Shown in pieces: positions 23,819 through 32,371 of a DNA stretch of 58,459 nucleotides. The stretch spans positions 1-58,459 of the forward strand of contig CAYZGO010000022.1 in assembly GCA_964478075.1 (NCBI GenBank), read 5' to 3'. This stretch comes from DAOUEX01 sp034430235 (GTDB lineage: Bacteria > Chloroflexota > Anaerolineae > UBA2200). Numbering within the stretch: position 1 is the stretch's first letter; each line of letters starts with the position of its first letter. The translations under genes were made by a program, and so were the position numbers. The notes beneath the pieces were generated by a model, which was given only the letters and a program-made list of their open reading frames with translations, had not been told where the DNA came from and made no database searches.

Positions 23819-25318
23819 TCAGTGTGCCTCTGCAGGTAGCTGCACCCCGCTAGCGATGGTCAGCAGCTCATCCAACGAGAGAGCTGGCACTGGCGCCCGC
23901 AGCTCAAAGCCCGTGTCGCCTACTTTCCAGTCCAGCACCCACCAGCCGAAGCGCTGGATGACGTACCCCATGGTCTGGCCCACCGTCACGGGGGCGGCTT
24001 CGCATTCGTAGCGGGCCTGGCCCCAGCCGGCGCTAGTGTAGTGCTCCGTCGTGACCATCTGGGTCAACTCCAACCAGGTACCATCCGGCAGGCGATACGT
24101 CTGACTCTCGTCTGTCCAGCGATGTCCTTCTGAGGTCGTCGTTTCGATCTGCACCGCGTCCAGCACCACACCGGCCGGCAACCAATCCGGCTGGTAGAGG
24201 AGGAAGTCAAGTGCTGCCTGGGCCGCTACTAACGAGGGGAAGGTCTGGCGCATCGGGGGTTTCGGTGTGCCGAATGTGCGGCGCGCATCACCTGCGCCTA
24301 GCACCGTCTGGGTGATGGCAGCGGTGACGTAGCCAGGCGCAACGACCCAGGCGCGCACGATAACCTGGGCCTCGTCTCTGAACAGATACTGATCCCAGGC
24401 TGCCGACCAGGTGCCATCAGGGCTGTCCCGCAGAAGGCGGGCCGTACCGCCGTTGGGCGATGCGGCTTCCAGCGCGCCCCACAGCAGGCCGGGAGGCGTC
24501 TGGCCGGTGGCGTCAGTCACCCGCAAGTGCCAGCCAGCCCGGTCGGCCTGCAACTCGGCCAGCAGCAGCCGCGGGGCTGCTGGCGGCGCTATCTGCAACG
24601 GGATTGGCCCCGTCTCCAGGCGCAGCCATAGGTTGTCCGGCCCCTCCGGGTGGTCCGGCGCCGGACGGCTGAGGCGCACCTGGGCCCAGAGGAGATAGGC
24701 ATGACCAGCGGCCTGCTCCACGGGCGGCACCTGGAAGGTGAGGGTCTCGGTGTTCACCTGGTCCGGGGCGAGCTTGTGCAGGCGGAGGGGCCCACTGCGC
24801 AGAAGCATAGATGACCAGGGCCAGGGAGGCGGCTCGTGGCCCCGCTCGTCCAGCAATAGCAGTTGGACGAGGTGCTGGCCAGCGCCGCGGACAAAGACCG
24901 TCTCTGGGCCATCGTTGCGCAGGGTGACTTCCGCCTGCCCGCCCTCACCGGCCAGGTAGTTATCTTTGGTCAGGCGGACTTGGAAGGACAGCCCATCGCG
25001 CCGGTTGGTGGCGATGGCCGGCTGGCCCGTTTGAACGGTGGCCAGGCCAGCAGTGGGAAAGGGGGAAACGGTGGCCCGGGCGACGATAGTCGCCTGCTGG
25101 GCCGCCTCCTGGGTGGCATAGGCTGGCAGCGGCGTGACCGGCGTAGACGTGGCCACAGGAACGGACGTAGGCGACGGGGCGGTCGCTGCAGGGCCGGCCA
25201 CCGGGGTTGGAGTCACCGGCCTACAAGCCGCGGCCAGCAGCGCGACCAAGACAAATAGAGGGAAGCATGTACACTTCAATTTGGACAGTTCCTTGTGTCC
25301 TTGATCTGAATTCATCAT
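23819..25318 (-). CDS. Lipoprotein with BsuPI-like and DUF4367-like domains
   Basis: A 499-residue lipoprotein. The start is set at tandem ATGs (25318/25315), the only ones before the signal sequence LFVLVALLAAAC, with a lipobox at LAAAC. A Pro/Thr-rich linker follows (TPTPVAGPAATAPSPTSVPV). Residues near 110-170 (LTKDNYLAGEGGQAEVTLRNDGPETVFV) look like the immunoglobulin-like BsuPI domain. The C-terminal 130 residues (LLYQPDWLPAGVVLDAV, TTSEGHRWTDESQTYRL, YVIQRFGWWVLDWKVGDTGFEL) resemble DUF4367 sensor domains of anti-sigma proteins. Middle gene of a three-lipoprotein set behind a two-component system. Confidence 0.72.
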   Translation of the reverse strand: MMNSDQGHKELSKLKCTCFPLFVLVALLAAACRPVTPTPVAGPAATAPSPTSVPVATSTPVTPLPAYATQEAAQQATIVARATVSPFPTAGLATVQTGQPAIATNRRDGLSFQVRLTKDNYLAGEGGQAEVTLRNDGPETVFVRGAGQHLVQLLLLDERGHEPPPWPWSSMLLRSGPLRLHKLAPDQVNTETLTFQVPPVEQAAGHAYLLWAQVRLSRPAPDHPEGPDNLWLRLETGPIPLQIAPPAAPRLLLAELQADRAGWHLRVTDATGQTPPGLLWGALEAASPNGGTARLLRDSPDGTWSAAWDQYLFRDEAQVIVRAWVVAPGYVTAAITQTVLGAGDARRTFGTPKPPMRQTFPSLVAAQAALDFLLYQPDWLPAGVVLDAVQIETTTSEGHRWTDESQTYRLPDGTWLELTQMVTTEHYTSAGWGQARYECEAAPVTVGQTMGYVIQRFGWWVLDWKVGDTGFELRAPVPALSLDELLTIASGVQLPAEAH

Positions 25319-25370
25319 GACGCCCTGCACCCTCTGGACCCACACTGGGACTAAAAGGTTCCTTTCTCCC

Positions 25371-27206
25371 TCACGGAAAGGGCCGCCAGGTGGCAACGAT
25401 GGCCTCGGCAAGCGTGGATTCGCCGTAGGCAGCGATGACCATCCCCTGGCCCTGTTGCTGGCTTTGAGCGGTGATAACCAGCCACAGCAGACTAAGGCCC
25501 TCCGGGGCCTGTTGCAGGGTGATCTTCAGGGCCTCCAACCCTCCCAGTTGGACGGGCTCGGGCGGGAGCATGTAAGGCCCAAAGCCCTGCTCGACATTGT
25601 CCAGCATGGCTTCCAGATTTGGTTCGGCATGGGCAGCGATGTTGATGGCCTGCCGCTCTTCACCGCTCGTTGCCGGGTTTGACAGCCAGACGAAAGCACC
25701 CTGTATCCCATCAACATCCCAGCCCGCCGGGTAGTCAATGGCAAAGCCAAGAGCGGCATCGGTGTAAGTGCGCCAGGCTTCGGGCTGCATTTGCTGCACG
25801 CCTAGCCCACTCTGCCACCAGTCCAAGAGGCCATCCCAGTCCACGTGGCCATAGTAACCAAACCACTCTGGGGCTGGCGTCAGTTCGTCCACCACCGGGC
25901 GGGGCTTGCCGCCTTCGGCCGGAATGAGCCACAGCGAGGCCCGTCCGTCGGCGTCTAGCCGGACGAAGAGGATGTGACTTCCAGCGGCTGACCAGAGAGG
26001 GCGTTCGTCGCGATAGGCTTGGTCATCCGTCAGTTGTCGCGGTTGCGGCTCACCTTGGGTATTCACTACCCACAGCCGGCGTTGCATCAGTGCCTGACGG
26101 ACAGGTTCTCCGCCGACCAGGTCGCGCCGGTCAGGCATGGCAACATAGGCGATGCGCTGGCCCTCGGGCGACCAGGCTGGAGATGAAACTGCCAGACCGG
26201 ACGACGTCACTGTCACTCTTTCTCTAGTGGATGCCATGGCAATACGCAAGGCTTTGTTCACCCACGCATTGCGGGAACCTCCGGCAAGGATGGCAACCTG
26301 ATCTGTGCCGCTGGGTTTTGGGACGACACAATCGGCATAGACCAGCACAGCCGGGGCCAATTGCACTGGGGTGCCGCCCTCGGCTGACAGGGCAAAGAGA
26401 GGAACGCCGTCAGCCAGCAGGGACGCAGAGAGAACATCCCCCTGCCAGAAGAGCAGGAAGCGGCCATCACTGCTCCACCCAGCCAGGATGGCTTCGCCCT
26501 TCTCCGGCACACCGCTGATGTAGAGTTCATTCCGCTCCCCACTCTCGGTAGAGGCCTTCCACAGGCCCTGATAGGTGGGAGGCTGATCGGGTTGCTGCAC
26601 TCGCCATTCGTAAGCGATCCATGCCCCGTCGGGGCTCCAGGCGATGCGTTCCACCCGGCCTGGACCACGGCCAGGGATGGTCTGGGGTACCAGCGTCAGC
26701 GGATCGGTACCATCAGCGTTGATCGCACATAGTTCCGCGCTGGCAGTCACATAAGCCAGCTGATCGCCCGTGGGTGCCCAGGCAAAGGCCTCTGCGGTAG
26801 CTCCTTCGTTCACGGGACGGTCAGCAGTGCCGTCGGCGCGCATCACCCATACCTGGTAATCACCTTTGCGGAAGGCCAGCCACTGGCCTGAGGGGGACCA
26901 GCGAGGTTCTCGGCTGCGGCCGTCCGTCGTGAGGCGCTGCGTTTCCCCGTCGGGCAGGACCTTGACCCAGATGTCGCCCCCTTGCAGGTAAGCAACTTTG
27001 CCCAGGTTGACTGTCGGTGTAGGGGTGGCTAGTGTCGCCACTTGCGTGGCCAGACGAGCGTTCTCGGTCGCCAGGGCAGCCAGCGTGGCCGTGGCACCGT
27101 GGTCGGGCGTGGGCGTGCGCTCGATCCCCACCTCTAGGATGCTGTTGCAGGCGACAGGCAAGGACAGAAGCAGCAGGGTGAGCACAAGGAACGTGCACTT
27201 TCTCAT
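25371..27206 (-). CDS. Lipoprotein with TolB/PD40 propeller and C-terminal PsbP-like domain
   Basis: A 611-residue lipoprotein. The start at 27206 follows GGAGGTG by a few bases. Lipobox LPVAC-N near residue 20. Residues 21-60 carry LEVGIERTPTPDHGA and ALATENARLATQVATLA, shared with the lipoprotein at 22335-23795. Six or more PD40-like strands follow: EPRWSPSGQWLAF, AFAWAPTGDQLAYV, RIAWSPDGAWIAYE, LAGWSSDGRFLLF, SPAWSPEGQRIAYV, RPLWSAAGSHILFV. The C-terminal 130 residues (YTDAALGFAIDYPAGWDVDG) look PsbP/DUF1795-like. First lipoprotein gene after the kinase, across 117 bases that may hold a secondary promoter. Confidence 0.8.
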   Translation of the reverse strand: MRKCTFLVLTLLLLSLPVACNSILEVGIERTPTPDHGATATLAALATENARLATQVATLATPTPTVNLGKVAYLQGGDIWVKVLPDGETQRLTTDGRSREPRWSPSGQWLAFRKGDYQVWVMRADGTADRPVNEGATAEAFAWAPTGDQLAYVTASAELCAINADGTDPLTLVPQTIPGRGPGRVERIAWSPDGAWIAYEWRVQQPDQPPTYQGLWKASTESGERNELYISGVPEKGEAILAGWSSDGRFLLFWQGDVLSASLLADGVPLFALSAEGGTPVQLAPAVLVYADCVVPKPSGTDQVAILAGGSRNAWVNKALRIAMASTRERVTVTSSGLAVSSPAWSPEGQRIAYVAMPDRRDLVGGEPVRQALMQRRLWVVNTQGEPQPRQLTDDQAYRDERPLWSAAGSHILFVRLDADGRASLWLIPAEGGKPRPVVDELTPAPEWFGYYGHVDWDGLLDWWQSGLGVQQMQPEAWRTYTDAALGFAIDYPAGWDVDGIQGAFVWLSNPATSGEERQAINIAAHAEPNLEAMLDNVEQGFGPYMLPPEPVQLGGLEALKITLQQAPEGLSLLWLVITAQSQQQGQGMVIAAYGESTLAEAIVATWRPFP

Positions 27207-27323
27207 TTCACACCTCCAAACAGAATGATTTTCCAACCGCTGCTTCTATACTATCAGACTGGTGTTGCACCCGTATGGCTGAGAGGCAATAATTCCGAAA
27301 CATGATGTAACAACTCTGAAACA

Positions 27324-28220
27324 TCAGCGGGCCACCGGGAACCGTACGGCGACCACCGTTCCCTGCCCTAGGCGGCTGCGAATCTCCACTGTACCCTGAT
27401 GGCGGGCAATAATGGCCCGCACCAGCGCCAGTCCCAGACCACTGCCTTTGATGCCTCTGGCCGCACTTCCGCGGTACAGTTCCTCTCCCAGGTGAGGTAG
27501 TTCGTCCTCGCTGATGCCAGGGCCAGTATCAGCCACTTCTATGACCACGGTTGAGCCATCCTCGTAGGCGCGGATTTCAATAGTATCTTCTGGACGGGAG
27601 AATTTCAAGGCATTGTCCACCAAGTTGTACAGAGCCAGGAAGAGGAGGTCACGATCGCCAGCCACCAGCGGCAGGGGCCAGGGAGCCCGAGGAAGAGTCA
27701 GCCGCAGATGACGAACGGCAGCCTGTGGCCGCTCCTGCGCCAATTCCAGCAGTTCGGTCAGCAACTGGCCCAAATCCACCGGCTCTTGTTCCACCGGCTG
27801 CGTCTCCAGGTCGGCCAGTTTGCGCAGGTCGGCGCTCAGGCGAGCCAAACGGTCCACCTGTGTCCGCACGCTGGATAGGGTTGGGCTATCAGCCTGGTCA
27901 GCCAGGTTGGCCAGCCCGGCGCGGATGGCAGTGAGCGGGTTCTTGAGTTCGTGATCCAGGCGCTGGATGAAACGGCGGTGAGAGTCAGCCTGTTCTTGGC
28001 GGGAGCGAGCCAGTGTCTGCTCGTAGCGGCGGTCAGCCAGGGTCCGCAGGGCCAGCCCCAGCCCCCAGGCGATGGTTCCGCCAAGACCCAATAGCAGGAG
28101 AAGGGTACCCACATCGGCCCGCAGGTAAAGAACGGGATTGTACCACAGCCCAGTGTGCCACAGACCAGCCAGGGCCAGTCCCAGACCAAGCGGGAGAAGT
28201 GGTAGTGTGCACTTTTTCAT
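27324..28220 (-). CDS. Sensor histidine kinase
   Basis: A 298-residue membrane kinase. Two N-terminal helices (about residues 6-22 and 38-58) enclose only a short outside loop, so it has little sensor domain of its own. The HisKA box is FIQRLDHELKNPLTAIRAG with the phospho-His; the ATPase domain has the N box NLVDNALKFSR, G1 DTGPGIS and G2 GSGLGLALVR. Its ATG overlaps the stop of the response regulator by 4 bases (ATGA), so the pair is translationally coupled. With almost no sensor loop, the signal may come from the co-encoded lipoproteins; this is inference. Confidence 0.93.
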   Translation of the reverse strand: MKKCTLPLLPLGLGLALAGLWHTGLWYNPVLYLRADVGTLLLLLGLGGTIAWGLGLALRTLADRRYEQTLARSRQEQADSHRRFIQRLDHELKNPLTAIRAGLANLADQADSPTLSSVRTQVDRLARLSADLRKLADLETQPVEQEPVDLGQLLTELLELAQERPQAAVRHLRLTLPRAPWPLPLVAGDRDLLFLALYNLVDNALKFSRPEDTIEIRAYEDGSTVVIEVADTGPGISEDELPHLGEELYRGSAARGIKGSGLGLALVRAIIARHQGTVEIRSRLGQGTVVAVRFPVAR

Positions 28221-28927
28221 GTTGCTGCCTCCACCCGCCCGATGAAGCGATACCCCTGCCCGATCAACGTCTCGATGAACCGTGGGTTCTCAGCATCGTC
28301 GTTCAAGGCGCGGCGCAGTTCGGCGATGCGCGTATCCACAGCCCTGGTAGCCGCTGGGTAGTCCCAGCCCCACACAGCATCCAGCAGCCGTTGCCGGCTC
28401 AGCACCTCGTCTGGGTGGAGCATCAGATATTCGAAAACTGAGAGCGCCTTGGCTGTAAGAGAAATCTCCTGACCAGCCATGCTGAGTCGGCGAGCCTGAC
28501 GGTCAAGGGTCAGTTGGCCACAGACCAGGCAGTGGGCTCCTGCCAGGGAAGGAGTACCAGAACGACTGCGACGAAGCACTGCCCGGATGCGGGCCACCAG
28601 CTCGTAGGGTTCGAAGGGTTTGTTCAAGTAATCGTCGGCTCCTTCGTCGAGGGCCATGGCCCGTTCAGCCGGCGAACCCACCTGGGTGAGGAGTATCACT
28701 GGCGTCCAGTTCCCGGCCTGGCGCAGACGACGCAGGGCTTCCCGGCCGTCCACGCGGGGCATGAGCACATCCAGGACGATAAGCTCAGGGGCAAAGTCAG
28801 CGACGCGATGCAGAGCTGCCTCGCCATCGCCAGCTACGGCCACAGTAAAGCCAGCCCGCTTCAGGAAAGCGGCCAGGTGGGCCGTGATAGCTTCTTCGTC
28901 GTCCACCAGCAGAATTTTGCGGCGCAT
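28217..28927 (-). CDS. OmpR/PhoB-family response regulator
   Basis: A 236-residue two-domain regulator. Receiver: acidic pocket VDDEEA, phosphoacceptor Asp in VLDVLMPRVDG, the switch Thr in LLTQVG, and Lys in LNKPFEPYEL. Winged-helix DNA-binding domain: QEISLTAKALSVFEYLMLHPDEVLSRQRLLDAVWGW and ENPRFIETLIGQGYRFIG. The start at 28927 follows GGAGGAG by about 6 bases; the longer in-frame reading to 29071 lacks a site. It leads the operon with the kinase and probably controls the lipoprotein genes behind it. Confidence 0.94.
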   Translation of the reverse strand: MRRKILLVDDEEAITAHLAAFLKRAGFTVAVAGDGEAALHRVADFAPELIVLDVLMPRVDGREALRRLRQAGNWTPVILLTQVGSPAERAMALDEGADDYLNKPFEPYELVARIRAVLRRSRSGTPSLAGAHCLVCGQLTLDRQARRLSMAGQEISLTAKALSVFEYLMLHPDEVLSRQRLLDAVWGWDYPAATRAVDTRIAELRRALNDDAENPRFIETLIGQGYRFIGRVEAAT

Positions 28928-29059
28928 TGGCACTCCTCCATCGAACTTGGATAGCGATGTCACTGTCTTCGTCGGTTGTACTCCCCTCCGGATTGAGCAT
29001 GTCCAGCGAGGCAAAGTCTCATCGTCGGGCGGGACGTCTCGCATGGAATTACCATAGTA

Positions 29060-29088
29060 ATGATAGCACACCTAGTCCTTCCTGTCCA
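29060..29088 (-). promoter_or_regulatory. Possible promoter of the two-component operon
   Basis: On the minus strand TGGACA (29083-29088) and TATCAT (29060-29065) with a 17-base spacer, about 132 bases upstream of the regulator start. The rest of 28928-29309 holds this and the divergent TPR-gene promoter; no gene is seen. Confidence 0.5.
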
Positions 29089-29226
29089 TTACTACGGCTG
29101 GCATCGCCTTGGCCCGAGCAGGATGACTCCGCTAACGACCACAACTTTATGACCCCGCGAACCCCCGATGTTCTTGCCGCTTCGCTCAATGTGAAATGCG
29201 CCGACAAGCCTCTCAATTTCTTGACA

Positions 29227-29255
29227 TTGACATTCTATGCAAATGAGGGCATAAT
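29227..29255 (+). promoter_or_regulatory. Predicted promoter of the TPR gene
   Basis: TTGACA (29227-29232, the second of two in tandem) and CATAAT (29250-29255), 17-base spacer, 54 bases before the GTG start. Confidence 0.7.
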
Positions 29256-29309
29256 TAGAATGTCGGGTCTTTTGACGACGCACGTTCTCTGACAACGAAA
29301 GGAGGCAGC

Positions 29310-30908
29310 GTGGCCAGAGTCACATTACATGAATACTGCGACGAAGCGCGAGCGTTGATGAACTCACGTGCTTACGAAGACGCCGTCGCTATTTGCCGTC
29401 ACATTTTGCAGCGTTACCCCAAACACATACAAACCTACCAGATCTTGGGCGAGGCTTGCCTGGAGAAGGGAGAACTTGAGGAGGCGACAGATATCTTCAA
29501 CCGGCTTTTGCGCGCTGATCCAGAGAACTTTGTTGCGTGGGCGGGCCTTGGCATCGCATGTGAAGATAAGGGGCAGCTTGACGAAGCTATCCGGTACATG
29601 GAGAGAGCCTTCGGGCTGGAACCGAACAACGATGCAATTCGCAGCACTCTGCGCAGGCTATATGGCAAGCGGGACGGCACGGAACCTACGCGCATTAAGC
29701 TCAACAAGGTGGCACTGGCGCGCCTGTATGCCAGAGGTGGACAATACCGCCAGGCTATTGAGGAGTTCCGCAGCCTGCTCGAGCCCGAACCAGACCGTAC
29801 GGACATAAAAATCTCCTTAGCCGAGACACTGTGGCGGGATGGGCGACGCGTGCAAGCTGCGGAAATGGCAGGCGAGATTCTGCAAACCTCGCCCTACTGT
29901 CTCAAGGCTATTCTGCTTCTGGGCATGATACAGATTGACAAGGGTCGAGGCGATGAAGGCAGTGCTATCCTGGCGAAAGCACGCGGCCTGGACCCTGAGA
30001 ACAACCTGGCACAGGTTCTGTTCGGTGAACAGTCGCCTTTGCCATCCCGTACTGTAAAGATACCCAGGGTGGAGCGGAAACCGGAGCCCGAGCCGGCGCC
30101 CACTGGGATTCTCGAGCCTATCGCAGCCCCATCCGCTGAAGAAGAGCCCGAGCCGGTGCCGACTGAGATTCTCGAGCCCATCGCAGCCCCATCCGCCGAA
30201 GAAGAGGCCGAGCTGGAGCCGAGTGAGATTCTCGAGCCTATCGCAGCCCTATCCGCCGAAGAAGAGGCCGAGCTGGTGCCGACTGAGATTCCCGAGCCTA
30301 TCGCAGCCCTATCCGCCGAAGAAGAGCCCGAGCCGGAGCCGAGTGAGATTCCCGAGGCCATCACGGCCCCATCCGCCGAAGAAGAGCCCGAGCTGGAGCC
30401 GAGTGAGATTCTCGAGGCCATCACAGCCTCATCCGCCGAAGAAGAGCCCGAGGTGACGGCCGCCGAGATTCTCGAGCCAGCCACGGCCCTAGCCGCCGAA
30501 GAACAGGCCGAGGTGGTGACCGCTTGGGAGACAGAGGTGCTTCCCGAGGAAGCAACGCTGGCGTCGGCCGAAGCGATAATCTCAGCCCCGCTCTCTGATG
30601 TGGAGCGCTATAAGCTGCAATTAGAGCAGAAGCCGAAGGATAATGAAACCCGCCTGGCCCTGGCCCGCGCCTACCGTGACCAGGAGCAGATCAAGCTGGC
30701 CTTGGAACAGTACAGTGTACTGGTGCGTGCCAAATCAAAGCTTTTGTCAGAAGTTGTTGGCGATATGGAGAGCACCGTAGCATCCAGGCCAGATAATCTG
30801 GAAGCCCATGAACTGTTGGCTGACATGTATGTCAAAAATGGGCAATTGCAGAAGGCGATAGACAGGTACCGCTGGATCTTACAGAGGCTCGAGCAAAGGC
30901 CCGCGTGA
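29310..30908 (+). CDS. TPR protein with a 20-residue Glu/Pro-rich tandem repeat
   Basis: A 532-residue cytoplasmic protein. Start GTG 29310 after AAAGGAGG. Residues 1-250 hold about six tetratricopeptide units (for example YPKHIQTYQILGEACLEKGELEEATDIFNRLLRADPEN). Residues about 260-400 are seven tandem copies of a 20-residue acidic unit of the type PELEPSEILEAITAPSAEEE, encoded by 60-bp DNA repeats. Residues 430-530 carry more TPRs (NETRLALARAYRDQEQIKLALEQYSVLVRAK). Similar TPR proteins with a disordered acidic middle are common in Chloroflexota; the partner is unknown. It lies 45 bases before ndk, so co-transcription is possible. Confidence 0.8.
   Translation: MARVTLHEYCDEARALMNSRAYEDAVAICRHILQRYPKHIQTYQILGEACLEKGELEEATDIFNRLLRADPENFVAWAGLGIACEDKGQLDEAIRYMERAFGLEPNNDAIRSTLRRLYGKRDGTEPTRIKLNKVALARLYARGGQYRQAIEEFRSLLEPEPDRTDIKISLAETLWRDGRRVQAAEMAGEILQTSPYCLKAILLLGMIQIDKGRGDEGSAILAKARGLDPENNLAQVLFGEQSPLPSRTVKIPRVERKPEPEPAPTGILEPIAAPSAEEEPEPVPTEILEPIAAPSAEEEAELEPSEILEPIAALSAEEEAELVPTEIPEPIAALSAEEEPEPEPSEIPEAITAPSAEEEPELEPSEILEAITASSAEEEPEVTAAEILEPATALAAEEQAEVVTAWETEVLPEEATLASAEAIISAPLSDVERYKLQLEQKPKDNETRLALARAYRDQEQIKLALEQYSVLVRAKSKLLSEVVGDMESTVASRPDNLEAHELLADMYVKNGQLQKAIDRYRWILQRLEQRPA
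30080..30520 (+). repeat. 60-bp coding minisatellite within the TPR gene
   Basis: About seven near-identical 60-bp units, each spelling a 20-residue acidic repeat. Units differ mostly at GAGCTGGAG/GAGCCGGTG-type positions and at CTC/CCC. It is in frame throughout, so unit gain or loss keeps the reading frame. Confidence 0.85.
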
Positions 30909-30953
30909 CAACGCTCACTACATAACAGAGCAAATTGGGGAGGCATTGAAGGC

Positions 30954-31403
30954 ATGGAAAGGACTCTGGTCATCATCAAGCCGGATGCAGTGCAGCGCGG
31001 GCTGATCGGTGAGATCATCACGCGCTTGGAGAGACGCGGGCTCAAAATCGCGGCCATGAAAATGATGCAGATGAGCAGAGAACTGGCTGCCAAGCTCTAC
31101 GCCGTGCACGTTGGCAAGCCCTTCTATGAGGGATTGATTGAATACATCACTTCTAGTCCAGTAGTGGTCATGGTCATTGAGGGGAAACAAGGAATTGAAG
31201 TGGTGCGGCGCACAATGGGGGCTACTAATCCTGCGGAGGCCGCTCCTGGAACTATCCGCGGCGATTTGGCGCTAGAAACTGGACGAAATTTGATACATGG
31301 ATCAGATGGCCCAGAGACAGCAGCTTTTGAAGTGGAGCTTTTCTTCAGCGATGATGAGATACTGTCGTGGAATCGTGATACAGATCGCTGGGTTTCTGAA
31401 TAG
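30954..31403 (+). CDS. ndk: Nucleoside diphosphate kinase
   Basis: A 149-residue enzyme that transfers the gamma phosphate of ATP to nucleoside diphosphates through a phospho-His. The start MERTLVIIKPDAVQRGLIGEI is canonical; the active-site His lies in NLIHGSDGPE; nucleotide contacts include RRTMGATNPAEAAPGTIRGD. Length is normal (about 135-150). Ribosome site GGGAGG is 10 bases upstream. A strong hairpin terminator follows. Confidence 0.97.
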   Translation: MERTLVIIKPDAVQRGLIGEIITRLERRGLKIAAMKMMQMSRELAAKLYAVHVGKPFYEGLIEYITSSPVVVMVIEGKQGIEVVRRTMGATNPAEAAPGTIRGDLALETGRNLIHGSDGPETAAFEVELFFSDDEILSWNRDTDRWVSE

Positions 31404-31416
31404 CGGTTTCAAAGCG

Positions 31417-31448
31417 AAAAGGGTGCGAGCGCGAGTTCGCACCCTTTT
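31417..31448. terminator. Bidirectional rho-independent terminator
   Basis: A 12-bp perfect stem AAAAGGGTGCGA / TCGCACCCTTTT with an 8-base loop. T runs flank it in either direction, so it can serve both ndk (plus) and rsfS (minus), whose stops lie 14 and 16 bases away. Confidence 0.85.
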
Positions 31449-31463
31449 GCGTATCCCGGACTA

Positions 31464-31808
31464 TTACAGTATTCTGACTACTGTTCTGGCATCCTTCCAC
31501 AACTGCTCCAGGTTGTAGTAGCGTCTCATCTGCGGCAAGAAGATGTGCACGATAACAGAACTGTAGTCCATCAGAATCCAGCCGGATGTAGCCGTGCCTT
31601 CCGAGTGCAATGGGCGGATGCCTATTTCCTTCAGTCTTGCCAGTATGTCCTCGTAGATGGCCTGGACCTGCCTCTCACTAGCGCCACTGCAGATTACAAA
31701 GTAGTCAGCAATCGTGGACACTTGCCGGATGTCCAACAAGAGGACATCTTCACTCAACTTGGCTACAGCGAGATCCATAATCGTCCTGGCCAGATTCTCT
31801 GATTCCAG
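31464..31808 (-). CDS. rsfS: Ribosomal silencing factor RsfS
   Basis: A protein of 114 residues that binds uL14 on the large subunit and blocks subunit joining in starvation. Recognised by VAKLSEDVLLLDIRQVSTIADYFVICSGASERQVQAI, then GWILMDYSSVIVHIFLPQMRRYYNLEQLW. The first ATG is at 31778, but the frame upstream reads ESENLARTIMDLAV, which matches the N-terminal helix that RsfS proteins normally have. That helix is preceded by AGGAGG and, 6 bases later, a CTG codon at 31808. No ATG, GTG or TTG occurs between the upstream stop and this CTG. I therefore place the start at CTG 31808; with ATG 31778 the protein would be 104 residues. Confidence 0.9.
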   Translation of the reverse strand: MESENLARTIMDLAVAKLSEDVLLLDIRQVSTIADYFVICSGASERQVQAIYEDILARLKEIGIRPLHSEGTATSGWILMDYSSVIVHIFLPQMRRYYNLEQLWKDARTVVRIL

Positions 31809-31915
31809 ATCCTTCCTCCTCGCAGTTCTCAGATGGCCTCGCTGCTACAGTACATGCTGATTCCTCGCAAGACCATTATACTCCAGCAGCAAGATCGCAG
31901 CAAAGAGCACATCTC

Positions 31916-32371
31916 TCATTTGCTCAGCCTTCCCACCGTCTGCAGCATTCTCTGCCAGTGAGTGCCACGCCAATAGAAGCGGTTGCACTCGGGACAGAGT
32001 CTGAACTTTTCCTGTGTTTGAAACACGAAAGGCGGTACCTGTCCCCAAGCTTTATATTTCGGCACGTCTTCTAGCACTGTGTTGCACACAGGGCAGCGAG
32101 AGAACGGACTGTCGGCGTGCAGGTCAAACGCACGTAGAACCTGTGTGAGCTGCTCTTCTAGCGACTCGCTTTCAATGAATAGGCAGCGGAGCCCCTTGCG
32201 CCTGACCAGGCCAGTGTCACGAGTCAACAGAATACGCCCTTCCGCACGAGCGAGCCGCACCGCTTCATTGTCATCGAGCTGTGCATAGTATATCGTATCA
32301 TAGCCCAATATACGCAGCCACTTGGCCAGCGTACCCAACATGCTGTCAGCCAAAAAGCGTACTTCACTCAT
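31916..32371 (-). CDS. Mut7-C RNase domain protein with zinc ribbon
   Basis: A 151-residue protein of the Mut7-C (DUF82/PF01927) family, a PIN-like nuclease fold. Residues 1-85 carry FLADSMLGTLAKWLRILGYDTIY and RILLTRDTGLV with the conserved acidic residues; residues 93-130 form a zinc ribbon (CPVC, then CPEC). RNase activity is predicted for the family but the substrate is unknown. Its ribosome site is weak. The ATG overlaps by 4 bases (ATGA) the stop of a possible small frame upstream (32368-32598), which could couple its translation. Confidence 0.85.
   Translation of the reverse strand: MSEVRFLADSMLGTLAKWLRILGYDTIYYAQLDDNEAVRLARAEGRILLTRDTGLVRRKGLRCLFIESESLEEQLTQVLRAFDLHADSPFSRCPVCNTVLEDVPKYKAWGQVPPFVFQTQEKFRLCPECNRFYWRGTHWQRMLQTVGRLSK

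Noticed and set aside
28928..29071. Upstream extension of the response regulator to 29071
   Set aside because: The extra N-terminal residues do not match the family, and a strong ribosome site fits the start at 28927.
30080..30520. Regular 60-bp repeats considered as a CRISPR array
   Set aside because: There are no unique spacers, the units are coding and in frame, and no cas gene is near.
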